Part shown: one piece after another, positions 22,897-30,020 of the stretch
How positions within the stretch are numbered: the first letter of the stretch is position 1
Layout: every line of letters begins with the position of its first letter
Assembly (NCBI GenBank): GCA_021604785.1
Contig: BQJQ01000007.1
Coordinates: 1 to 34,897, forward strand
Length of the DNA: 34,897 nt
Reading direction: 5' to 3'
Source: Phycisphaeraceae bacterium
GTDB taxonomy: Bacteria; Planctomycetota; Phycisphaerae; Phycisphaerales; UBA1924
Translations under genes and position numbers: made by a program
The notes under the pieces: model-generated
Seen by the model: only the letters and a program-made list of their open reading frames with translations
What the model was told of the DNA's origin: nothing
Databases searched by the model: none

Positions 22897-23957
22897 CAGG
22901 CGGCGTCGCCGTCGGCATCGCCCGCGGAAATCGTCAGCGCCACCGCCGCCGCGCCGTATTCGCCGGCGGTGATGGTCGGCGCCTCCACACGCACGCGCCG
23001 GTCGCGGTGGTCCACGTCGTGCGCCTCCATGAGGCGTTTGAGCGTTACGGGCAGCCCGAACTCGACCGACTCCTCGAACACATCGGCCACGTGCAGCGTC
23101 GCGCCGAACCGATCGACGAACCACCGGCAGATCTCGGCGACCAGGTCCTCGGGGGCGCTGGCTCCCGCGGTGAGCATGAGCGTTTCCACGCCCTTGAACC
23201 ACGCCGGGTCGAGCTCGCCCGCGTCGTCGATCAGCCGACCCGGTGTGCCGACGTTCTGGGCAATCTCGGTCAACCGCACCGAGTTCGAGCTGTTGCGGCT
23301 CCCCACGACCAGCACGAGGTCGCACAAGGGCGCGATCTGGCGCACGGCGTGCTGGCGGTTGGTCGTCGCGTAGCAGATGTCCTCGGTCGGCGGGGCCTTG
23401 AGGTTGGGGAACGTCGCCTTGAGCGCGTCGATGATCACGCCCGCGTCGTCGGTCGAGAGCGTCGTCTGCGTGAGGTAGACGAGCTTGTCCGGGTCGTCGA
23501 TACGGAGGCGGGGGATGTCTTCGGGTGACTCGACGACCTGGGTCGCGTCGGGGGCCTCGCCGAGCGTGCCGGCGATCTCTTGGTGGTCGCGGTGCCCGAC
23601 GAGCAGGATCTGGTACCCCTGCCGCGCGTACCGGATCGCCTCGGCGTGGACTTTGGTGACCAGCGGGCACGTCGCGTCGATCGCCGTCAGCTTGCGCGCC
23701 GCGGCGGCGGCCCGGACGGCGGGTGACACCCCGTGGGCGCTGAAGACGACGATCTCGCCCTCGGGGACGTCGTTGACATCCTCGACGAAGACGACGCCGC
23801 GGCCCTTGAACCGGTCCACCACGTGGCGGTTGTGCACGATCTCATGGAAGACATGGATGGTCTGGCCCGGCAGGAGGTCGAGGACCTGGTCCACGACATC
23901 GATCGCCATGCGGACGCCGGCGCAGAAGCCCCTCGGGTTGGCCAGGATGACCCGCAC
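22896..23957 (-). CDS. ispH: 4-hydroxy-3-methylbut-2-enyl diphosphate reductase
   Basis: IspH makes IPP and DMAPP from HMBPP in the last step of the MEP pathway, using a 4Fe-4S cluster. Seen: the cluster Cys12 (RGFCAGV), Cys97 (DATCPLV) and Cys195 (DICYATTNRQ), plus HEIVHN (38-43), HRDHQEIAGTLGE (122-134) with the catalytic Glu127, and GSRNSSNSVRL. The 353 residues exceed the usual 310-320 through a C-terminal extension of about 40. The frame runs open to 24665 but that part is an antisense shadow. I start at the GTG at 23957 (MRVILANPRGFC), which has no Shine-Dalgarno; a TACGAT just 5 bases before it suggests a leaderless transcript. First gene of the run ending at 16634. Confidence 0.93.
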   Translation of the reverse strand: MRVILANPRGFCAGVRMAIDVVDQVLDLLPGQTIHVFHEIVHNRHVVDRFKGRGVVFVEDVNDVPEGEIVVFSAHGVSPAVRAAAAARKLTAIDATCPLVTKVHAEAIRYARQGYQILLVGHRDHQEIAGTLGEAPDATQVVESPEDIPRLRIDDPDKLVYLTQTTLSTDDAGVIIDALKATFPNLKAPPTEDICYATTNRQHAVRQIAPLCDLVLVVGSRNSSNSVRLTEIAQNVGTPGRLIDDAGELDPAWFKGVETLMLTAGASAPEDLVAEICRWFVDRFGATLHVADVFEESVEFGLPVTLKRLMEAHDVDHRDRRVRVEAPTITAGEYGAAAVALTISAGDADGDAA

Positions 23958-23962
23958 GGGGC

Positions 23963-23972
23963 ATCGTAGAAT
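23963..23972. promoter_or_regulatory. Overlapping divergent -10 elements (ispH and EEP genes)
   Basis: The ten bases ATCGTAGAAT hold TAGAAT on the plus strand (23967-23972, 46 bases before the GTG at 24019) and TACGAT on the minus strand (23968-23963, 5 bases before the ispH GTG). The two hexamers share two base pairs. No good -35 is seen on either side. The divergent gap is only 61 bases, so both promoters must lie here or within the genes. Confidence 0.45.
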
Positions 23973-24018
23973 CGTCGACCCCGCGGGGAGCCGCGGACTC
24001 ACCCCGAGGAGATCGCCC

Positions 24019-25149
24019 GTGAGAACCCGAATCAGCCTGATCATCGCCCTCGCGTGCGGCTCCGCCGTCGGCATGTCCGCGTTTGCGGGCCATCCCGAGC
24101 ATCCCGAGGCCGTCGCGGAAGCCCAGCCCGCCGCGCCGGAGGTCGATGAGCTGGCAAAGTTCGACTCGATGCGTCGGTTCGGCATCGCCGAGGCGCCCGC
24201 GAAGACGCCCGGGGCGATCCGCGTCGCGACGTACAACGTCGAGAACCTCTTCGACGACGTGGACGACCCGGCGCTCTCGGGCGACAACGAGGACATCGAC
24301 GACGAGAAGCCCGAGCACGAGCTGCGGGCGGTCGCCCGGGCGATCCAGAAGCTGGACGCGGACGTGCTGTGCGTCCAGGAGATCGAGTCGTACGACGCGC
24401 TGGTCGCGTTCCGCGACGCGTACCTGTCGGGCATGGGGTACGAGCACGTGGTCTCGATCGACGCGGGCACGGACCGGGGGATCGAGCAGGGGGTGCTCTC
24501 GCGGTTTCCGCTGGGCGAGGGGCGGAACTGGCCGCGGGAGAAGCTCGGGGGCGTGCACCCGGACAAGTACGGCAACAACGAGAACTGGAACGCCGGGCAG
24601 CCCTTGGCGTTCCGCCGGTCGCCGATGCTGGTGGACGTCACGGTGCCGGCGGGCTCAGCCGGCAACGACGAGGACTACGCCTTCACGGTCGCGGTGGTGC
24701 ACCACAAATCGGGACGGCACGCCGGGTACTGGCGCGAAGCCGAGGCGAAGAAGCTCGCGTCGATCCTGACGGAGTTGTCGGCGCAAAGCCCCAGCGCGAA
24801 CGTGCTCGTGCTGGGTGATTTCAACGCCGAGGTGCGTGACGAGAGTGTGAAGACGTACTTTCGCGCAGGCTTCACAGACGTGTTCGAGTCCGAGTCCAAG
24901 GCGGGCGACGCCGTCACGACCCACGAGAGCGGGCGCCGGATCGACCTGATCCTGGCGAACCGGGCGATCGGGGCGGAACTCGTTGCGGGTTCGGGGTTTG
25001 TGCTCGGCACGCCGGCCCGCCCGAAGCAGGTGGATTGGCGAACACTCCCCACGTTTGAGGGGTATGCGGCGGACCATTACCCGGTCGCTGTGGACCTGAG
25101 GCCCGTCGAGGCGGTCGGGACCAGCGACGCGGGCGGGCAAACTCCTTAA
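24019..25149 (+). CDS. Secreted endonuclease/exonuclease/phosphatase (EEP) family protein
   Basis: A 376-residue exported hydrolase of the DNase I/sphingomyelinase-like fold. Seen: signal peptide (1-23), a linker with GHPEHPE, then ATYNVENLFDD (70-80, Asn73), VQEIES (119-124, metal Glu121), VVHHKSG (226-232), VLGDFNAE (264-271, Asp267 and Asn269), RIDLIL (307-312) and the terminal ADHYPV (351-356, Asp352-His353). All the catalytic EEP positions are present, so it should be an active phosphodiesterase or nuclease outside the cytoplasm; the substrate is unknown. The GTG at 24019 follows GAGGAG by 7 bases; the frame is open further upstream but that is an ispH shadow. Monocistronic as far as I can see. 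Confidence 0.9.
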   Translation: MRTRISLIIALACGSAVGMSAFAGHPEHPEAVAEAQPAAPEVDELAKFDSMRRFGIAEAPAKTPGAIRVATYNVENLFDDVDDPALSGDNEDIDDEKPEHELRAVARAIQKLDADVLCVQEIESYDALVAFRDAYLSGMGYEHVVSIDAGTDRGIEQGVLSRFPLGEGRNWPREKLGGVHPDKYGNNENWNAGQPLAFRRSPMLVDVTVPAGSAGNDEDYAFTVAVVHHKSGRHAGYWREAEAKKLASILTELSAQSPSANVLVLGDFNAEVRDESVKTYFRAGFTDVFESESKAGDAVTTHESGRRIDLILANRAIGAELVAGSGFVLGTPARPKQVDWRTLPTFEGYAADHYPVAVDLRPVEAVGTSDAGGQTP

Positions 25150-25190
25150 CAATCGGGCCCCAAACAGGGCGCGGCGGGCGCACAAGCGGC

Positions 25191-25308
25191 TAAACTGACC
25201 CGCAGAAGCCCCTCGCGGGGTGCGGTGCAAGGACGAAGCCCGGGCTGAGCCCGGGCGGGGCGATTCAGGGAACGGTGCCGGAGGGCACCTGGGGATCGGA
25301 CTCAATCC
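25191..25308 (+). ncRNA. Candidate structured 5' leader before the small membrane protein/pseudopilin genes
   Basis: After a -10-like TAAACT (25191-25196) come three stem-loops in about 80 bases: CCCC-TCGC-GGGG (25209-25220), a perfect 8-bp GCCCGGGC-TGA-GCCCGGGC (25238-25256) and GGTGCC-GGAG-GGCACC (25274-25289). A possible small stem GGAT/AATCC (25293-25308) would hide the ribosome binding region. GGTGC at 25219-25223 could pair instead with GCACC at 25285-25289, giving an alternative fold. There is no T-run. It does not match a riboswitch class I know; a plain GC-rich spacer is possible. Confidence 0.35.
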
Positions 25309-25701
25309 ATGGGCGAAGTTAAGCCTTGGCAAGCCGTGCTCTTTGTGGTCGCGATCCTCGTGGTTGGCGTGGGCTTGGCTTGGATGATTTTCGGCGGCAA
25401 GAGCGTGAATCTGCCGGATCGCCTCTACTTCATTGATGTGCCTAGCGGCGAGCTCTACGTCGCGGATGTCTCAGGACGCCGGGGCATGGCGATCCCCGCG
25501 ATGCACCCAGAGACGCGTGAACGAACGCTGGTTCCGATCATCCGCGACGACGAGGGCGAGTGGCGGATCGGCGAGCACTACCTCCCCGCGATCGAGGAGA
25601 TGGGCGTCGAACCGGCGTCTTCGATCGATCCCGATACATGGGCCGTGCCATCGGCTCAGGTCAGGTCGGCGAAGAAATATAAGTCCCCGCTACAGGGGTG
25701 A
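25309..25701 (+). CDS. Small single-pass membrane protein, pseudopilin-associated, unknown function
   Basis: A 130-residue protein: short head MGEVKPWQ, one membrane segment (about 9-29), then a soluble part beginning KSVNLPDRLYFIDVPSGELYVADVSGRRG. I recognise the VNLPD...VD...GE...GRRG layout as recurring beside pseudopilin genes in Phycisphaerae, but I know no function. The topology suggests an inner-membrane anchor with a periplasmic domain of about 100 residues. It lies 45 bases before the pseudopilin gene on the same strand and behind a stem-loop-rich leader, so the two are probably one transcript that ends at 26858. A role in pseudopilus assembly is an inference. Confidence 0.75.
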   Translation: MGEVKPWQAVLFVVAILVVGVGLAWMIFGGKSVNLPDRLYFIDVPSGELYVADVSGRRGMAIPAMHPETRERTLVPIIRDDEGEWRIGEHYLPAIEEMGVEPASSIDPDTWAVPSAQVRSAKKYKSPLQG

Positions 25702-25746
25702 TATTCGCGGCAACATTGCCGTGGAGTGACGAAGAGGAGGCGCAGG

Positions 25747-26799
25747 GTGTCGAAGCGGAACAACAGACGTGGATTCACGCTCATCGAGCTGCTGGTGGTG
25801 ATCGCGATTATCGCGTTGCTCATCGGCATTCTGCTGCCGGCACTCGGGCAGGCGCGGGGGACGGCCCGCTCTATCGTGTGCCGTTCGAACACCCGCAGCA
25901 TCGGGCAGTTCCAGACGGTCTACGCGATCGACAACAGCGAGTACCTCTCGGCTGCGACAACCAACCTCGCGCCGTACAAATGGCAGAACATCACCGGCGC
26001 CCTCGACCCCGAGGAGTTGATATTCAACACCACTTCGACATCGCCAACGACTTCTCTCGACTGGCTGAGCCCGATCATGGGCGACGCTGTGAACCTGTCT
26101 CCGAACCGTGCCGAACGCACCGCGCAGCTCTTCAACGACTGGGGATGCGCCGGCGCGACATCGTACAACGACACCGTGTACCCGGTGGGCAAGCCGGACG
26201 ACTTCGACGAGTTTGACCTGATCGCCCAGACCGTGGGGATCAAGCAGGTCAGCTACTTGGCGCCCACCAGCATGTACTTCCTGCACCCGAGCAAAGGGTT
26301 TCAGCACGACGGCAACGGCGGATTCAGGTTCGGCTGGACAGACGGAACAAACCCCGCCGAGAAGCCAACCGAGTACCTCGCCCGCCTGGACCGGGTCGGC
26401 GTGCAGCCCTCCGGGAAGGTCATGTTTGCCGACGGAACGCGGTTCATGTCCACGAATGTCGGACTGGATTTCGACCCGGACCCGAATCCCAACTTCTTCA
26501 GTTCGTTCTACGCAAACAATCCGACGATCGAGGGCTCTACGGCGTACGGGCGCAACCCGTTCACCGCGAGCGTGCGGACGCCGGATAACCAAATCCTGTC
26601 GTTCCGCCATCCCAACAGCTCGATCAACATCACGTATATGGATGGGCACGTTGACGGCGTCAACCAGGACGAGGCGTACTCCGACCCGAACCCGTGGTGG
26701 CCCTCTGGCAGCGTCTGGAACGGCACCGACGCGACCGAAGAAGCCAAGGCGTTCATGGAAGAGCAGAAGGGCAACCGGGACGTCGCCAAGATCTACTGA
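25747..26799 (+). CDS. Prepilin-type (type II pseudopilin) protein, planctomycete DUF1559-like kind
   Basis: A 350-residue protein with a class III prepilin leader: basic head, then [17 protein letters not shown] with cleavage expected after Gly10 and Glu at +5, followed by the hydrophobic helix and [10 protein letters not shown]. The large C-terminal domain ends with a [20 protein letters not shown] element, matching the H-x9-DG theme of planctomycete pseudopilins with one extra residue between His and DG. Such genes are present in dozens of copies in planctomycetes; their role (pseudopilus, surface fibre or secretion) is not settled. The GTG at 25747 follows GAGGAGG by 6 bases, preferred over the GTG at 25726, which lies before that site. 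It is followed by a strong terminator. Confidence 0.92.
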   Translation: MSKRNNRRGFTLIELLVVIAIIALLIGILLPALGQARGTARSIVCRSNTRSIGQFQTVYAIDNSEYLSAATTNLAPYKWQNITGALDPEELIFNTTSTSPTTSLDWLSPIMGDAVNLSPNRAERTAQLFNDWGCAGATSYNDTVYPVGKPDDFDEFDLIAQTVGIKQVSYLAPTSMYFLHPSKGFQHDGNGGFRFGWTDGTNPAEKPTEYLARLDRVGVQPSGKVMFADGTRFMSTNVGLDFDPDPNPNFFSSFYANNPTIEGSTAYGRNPFTASVRTPDNQILSFRHPNSSINITYMDGHVDGVNQDEAYSDPNPWWPSGSVWNGTDATEEAKAFMEEQKGNRDVAKIY

Positions 26800-26829
26800 T
26801 CCGGACCTCCGGACGCACCGACCTGACCC

Positions 26830-26858
26830 AGGCCGCCGATTTCGGCGGCCTGTTTTTT
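26830..26858 (+). terminator. Intrinsic terminator after the pseudopilin gene
   Basis: A perfect stem of nine pairs (26831-26839 with 26842-26850, extended by A26830-T26851; in practice eight pairs with a 4-base loop) is followed by six T at 26853-26858. It lies 30 bases after the pseudopilin stop. Confidence 0.93.
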
Positions 26859-27219
26859 CAGGCAGATATTCGCTCTCCCAGCTAGGATGCCGTCCTGGGC
26901 TTCACCCTACGGATCGCCCGCTTCTGTGAGGATGGGCAAGGTGCAGGAAGCGAGCCGGCCCGATTGCCCGAATCAGGGCCCGGAACGGGGCGGTCTGCAT
27001 CGAATCTTCGCGTTTCCTGAGCCGAACATCCGTGCAGAGAGACCCCAAGATCGGCTATCCTGTGAATGTTCAGTTCCGGAGCGTACTCCCGGGCCTGCTT
27101 CGCGGAGTTCCTGACCCGTACCCGCGCGGCGACCGCCTCGGATGGCGCGATGGCGCCTTGATTGTGGCAGAGACAGAGAGATCTCGATTCCAAGAGCAGA
27201 GAGAAAGAGGAGCGATCAG
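26859..27219 (+). other. 361-base region upstream of the PEP-CTERM-like gene
   Basis: No believable gene. Two -10-like hexamers occur on the plus strand: TAGGAT (26883-26888) and TATCCT (27055-27060), both without a clear -35. Between them a hairpin GGCCCGATT-GCCCG-AATC(A)GGGCC (26957-26980) has nine pairs with one bulged A. Depending on which start is used, the gene at 27220 would have a leader of about 155 or 325 bases. Confidence 0.4.
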
Positions 27220-28062
27220 ATGAAGATTCAGATGGCGGCAGTCGCGCTCGTCGCGGCGACCGGGTTCGCCCACGCCGATGTCCTCGGCTTCGAGGACTTC
27301 GACGGCGGCGCGATTAATCTCTCGGGCACGGCCAACGTGTTCGATTACGGTGCCGGCGGCGGCACGGCGGGCGACGTCTTCGGGCGCGTCGGTGGCGTCA
27401 ACCAAGGCGGCCCCGGCATGCCCTTCGACATGGCCGACGATTCGGTCGCCGGTGTTTCGGGCTCGCCCTTCCCGGGTGACTCGCTCGGCCTGGCCGGGCA
27501 GAACACGTCCAACTTCTTCGGCATGAACGACATGGACGGCAACATCGACGGCGCGGGCGGCAGCCTGAACAACGCCGTGTGGTCGTTCAACATCGGCGGC
27601 GGGACCATCGACGACATCACCATCGACATCGCCGCCCTCGGCGATTTCGAGGCGAGCTCGGGCGACGGCTTCCTCATCGAGGCGCAGGTCGATGGCGGCG
27701 GGTACGCGGCCATCTTCCAGGGCATCTGCGATGAGAACCTGTTCCACGACTACCGCGCCTTCGATGACGGCACGTTCTTCTCCGACGACGACCCGTTGGT
27801 GCTGAGCATCGACGGCGTCGCCACGGGGACGATCCTGGACAAGTCGGACGCCGCTTCCGGCGATTTCGACAGCTTCGTGTCCACGCTCTTCGCCGGCGTC
27901 TCGGGCAACAACGTTGACATCCGCATCAGCTGGGGCGGCACGCCGTCCGGTTCCGAGCCGATGGGCATGGACAACATCACCATCAACGGCGTCATCCCCG
28001 CCCCGGGCGCGTTCGCGCTGCTCGGGCTCGGTGGCTTGGCCGCCGTCCGTCGTCGTCGCTGA
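27220..28062 (+). CDS. Exported protein with PEP-CTERM-like sorting tail
   Basis: A 280-residue protein: signal peptide (1-19, MKIQMAAVALVAATGFAHA), an acidic, Gly/Asp-rich beta domain (FEDFDGGAINLSG..., AVWSFNIGGGTIDDITIDIAAL, MGMDNITINGV) that looks like a jelly-roll or concanavalin-type fold, then the tail PAPGAFALLGLGG plus four terminal Arg. That tail has the PEP-CTERM plan (motif, hydrophobic helix, Arg cluster) with PAP in place of PEP, as often in Phycisphaerae. Such proteins are thought to be processed by an exosortase at the inner membrane and passed to the surface or matrix; no exosortase is in the window. AGAGGAG lies 7 bases before the ATG. Binding partner unknown. Confidence 0.88.
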   Translation: MKIQMAAVALVAATGFAHADVLGFEDFDGGAINLSGTANVFDYGAGGGTAGDVFGRVGGVNQGGPGMPFDMADDSVAGVSGSPFPGDSLGLAGQNTSNFFGMNDMDGNIDGAGGSLNNAVWSFNIGGGTIDDITIDIAALGDFEASSGDGFLIEAQVDGGGYAAIFQGICDENLFHDYRAFDDGTFFSDDDPLVLSIDGVATGTILDKSDAASGDFDSFVSTLFAGVSGNNVDIRISWGGTPSGSEPMGMDNITINGVIPAPGAFALLGLGGLAAVRRRR

Positions 28063-28104
28063 TCGCTCGCGATCTGATGGCTTCGGCTGTATTCTGATTC
28101 CTGA

Positions 28105-28142
28105 CCACGGCCCGGCGCACACGCCGGGCCGTGGCTTGTTTT
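28105..28142 (+). terminator. Intrinsic terminator after the PEP-CTERM-like gene
   Basis: A perfect 13-bp stem (28105-28117 with 28122-28134) with a CACA loop is followed by the T-rich TTGTTTT at 28136-28142. It lies 42 bases after the stop. Confidence 0.9.
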
Positions 28143-28224
28143 GGGCTGGCGATCCGCCCGGGCCCCGCGGAGAAGGCGAACCGCACCCGCCCGAGCCCGG
28201 TACCCTTCCACCACGGAGGTGCTC

Positions 28225-29661
28225 ATGACGGGCGACAAGGCAGCGGCGTGGATCGGGGCGAACGAGGGCGACGCGATCGGGCGGCTTGTGGACTGGCTCC
28301 GCATCCCCAGCGTCAGCACGGACCCGGCGTACAAGGACGACGTCCGGCGCGCCGGACAGTGGGCCGCGGACCACCTCCGCGCGTCCGGCTTTGACGTCGA
28401 GATCCGCGAAACGGGCGACCCGGACGGCTCGGGCCATCCGATCGTGCTGGCGACGAGCGAGGGCTCGCCGGAGTACGAGGGCCCGCACGTCCTGTTCTAC
28501 GGGCATTACGACGTGCAGCCGCCGGACCCCGTGGACCTGTGGCGCTCGCCACCCTTCGAGCCCGTAATCGAGACGGACGAGCACGGGCGCGAGCGGATTG
28601 TCGCCCGCGGCGCCTGCGACGACAAGGGGCAGGTGCACGGCTTCCTCGAGGCGATGCGCGCGTGGAAAGAGACCGGCGGCCCGGTCGCCGGGGGGATGAA
28701 GATCACGGTCCTGCTCGAGGGCGAGGAAGAGTCCGGGTCGGTGAACCTCGAGCGGTTCGTCGCGCAGAACAAGGACACCCTCGGCGCGTGCGACGTCTGC
28801 CTGATCTCGGATACGGGCATGCTGGGCCCGGGCCGCCCGGCGATCACCTACGGCGTGCGCGGGCTGGCGTACACCGAGCTTGTGCTCCACGCGTCCGACC
28901 AGGACCTGCACTCGGGCGCGTGGGGCGGCAAGGTCCCCAACCCGATCACCGAGCTGACCAAGGTCCTCGCCCAGCTGTGGGACGCGGACCGGCGGGTGAC
29001 CATCCCCGGATTCTACGACACGGTGCTGCCCATCGAGCCCGCCGAGCGCGAGGCGTGGGCGAAACTGGGCGTGGATGTCGCGGACTCGCTCAAATCCATC
29101 GGGTTCGGGCCCGAGGCGGACGTCGGTGAGACCGGGTACGCGTTCATCGAGCGCGAGTGGGCGCGCCCGACCGCCGAGATCAACGGCATCGTCGGCGGGT
29201 ACACCGGGCACGGCGCCAAGACCGTCATCCCTGACCACGCGACGGCGAAGGTCAGCTTCCGCCTCGTCGCGGACCAGGACCCCGAGACGATCACCGAGTC
29301 GTTCTTCGCGTGGGTCCGCGAGCGGACGCCCGCGGGGTGCCGGTGGGAGCTGATCGACCACGGCGGCGGGCACCCCGCGACGGTGGGGACGGACTCACCG
29401 CCCTTGCGCGCCGTTCGCGACGCGCTCGCCAAGGCCGCGGGCACCGAGCCGGCGCTGATCAAGACGGGCGGGTCGATCCCGATCGCGGGGCTGCTCAAGC
29501 GCGAGCTGGGGATGGACACGATCTTCGCCGGCTTCGGGCTCGAGAACGACCGGGTGCACTCGCCCAACGAGAAATTCGACCTGGACTGCTGGCGGCTGGG
29601 CGCGCGGACGCACGCGATGATCCCGGAGGCGCTCGCGGCGGTCCGGGTGAGCCGCTCGTGA
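28225..29661 (+). CDS. M20-family metallopeptidase (dipeptidase)
   Basis: A cytoplasmic, probably two-zinc dipeptidase or related amidohydrolase. It has 478 residues. Seen: GHYDVQP (93-99) with ligand His94 and Asp96, GACDDKGQ (129-136) with the bridging Asp132, EGEEESGS (165-172) with the general base Glu167 and ligand Glu168, ISDTG (194-198) with Asp196, and RVHSPNE near the C-terminus with the last His ligand. The layout fits the M20 subgroup of broad-specificity dipeptidases. No signal peptide. The ATG at 28225 follows GGAGGT by 4 bases, with a TACCCT -10-like hexamer at 28201-28206. The gene converges with the small minus-strand gene, 7 bases between. Confidence 0.93.
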   Translation: MTGDKAAAWIGANEGDAIGRLVDWLRIPSVSTDPAYKDDVRRAGQWAADHLRASGFDVEIRETGDPDGSGHPIVLATSEGSPEYEGPHVLFYGHYDVQPPDPVDLWRSPPFEPVIETDEHGRERIVARGACDDKGQVHGFLEAMRAWKETGGPVAGGMKITVLLEGEEESGSVNLERFVAQNKDTLGACDVCLISDTGMLGPGRPAITYGVRGLAYTELVLHASDQDLHSGAWGGKVPNPITELTKVLAQLWDADRRVTIPGFYDTVLPIEPAEREAWAKLGVDVADSLKSIGFGPEADVGETGYAFIEREWARPTAEINGIVGGYTGHGAKTVIPDHATAKVSFRLVADQDPETITESFFAWVRERTPAGCRWELIDHGGGHPATVGTDSPPLRAVRDALAKAAGTEPALIKTGGSIPIAGLLKRELGMDTIFAGFGLENDRVHSPNEKFDLDCWRLGARTHAMIPEALAAVRVSRS

Positions 29662-29668
29662 CGGGCGG

Positions 29669-29920
29669 CTACACCTCGTCGACGGGCGAGACCTCGATGA
29701 TCTCGTCCTCGCCGAGGTCGGGCTCGACGCCGTTCTCGCGGTCGCGGAGGCGTCGCTCATACTCGAGCCGAAGGGCGTGGACTTCGACGCTCAGCTCGTG
29801 CGATTCGACCTGTGCCAGCGCGACCGAGCCCAGCGAGCGGACCATCGCGACACACACCCCCGCCCCGAGCAGGGCGAGCACCAGCCACGCGACCATCGGC
29901 AATTCCGGGAAGAGGCCCAT
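29669..29920 (-). CDS. Small membrane protein with coiled-coil tail
   Basis: An 83-residue protein: MGLFPELP, one membrane segment (about 9-29), then a heptad-like helix (SHELSVEVHALRLEYERRLR) and an acidic C-terminus (GEDEIIEVSPVDEV). Not recognised; size and layout recall small FtsB-like or accessory membrane proteins, without real evidence. The frame stays open upstream to 30178, but composition becomes implausible before the ATG at 29920. It converges with the M20 gene and is divergent from the large membrane-protein gene, with 100 bases between the proposed starts. Confidence 0.6.
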   Translation of the reverse strand: MGLFPELPMVAWLVLALLGAGVCVAMVRSLGSVALAQVESHELSVEVHALRLEYERRLRDRENGVEPDLGEDEIIEVSPVDEV

Positions 29921-30020
29921 GCCCCCGCGATCGGACGGATCGGCTCCCGGCTTGACGCCCGAACCCGGAACCGGACCCCGACGGAACCGCGCCGGGGTTT
30001 TGGCCCAACAATGCCGGGTG

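Noticed and set aside
22899-24665. The ispH frame staying open up to 24665, suggesting a 589-residue fusion protein
   Set aside because: The upstream part is antisense to the EEP gene and has shadow composition; the conserved IspH N-terminus begins at the GTG at 23957.
25209-25289. Known RNA classes (SRP RNA, RNase P, tmRNA, c-di-GMP riboswitch) for the stem-loop leader
   Set aside because: None of the conserved core sequences of those RNAs is present, so it is left as an unnamed candidate leader.
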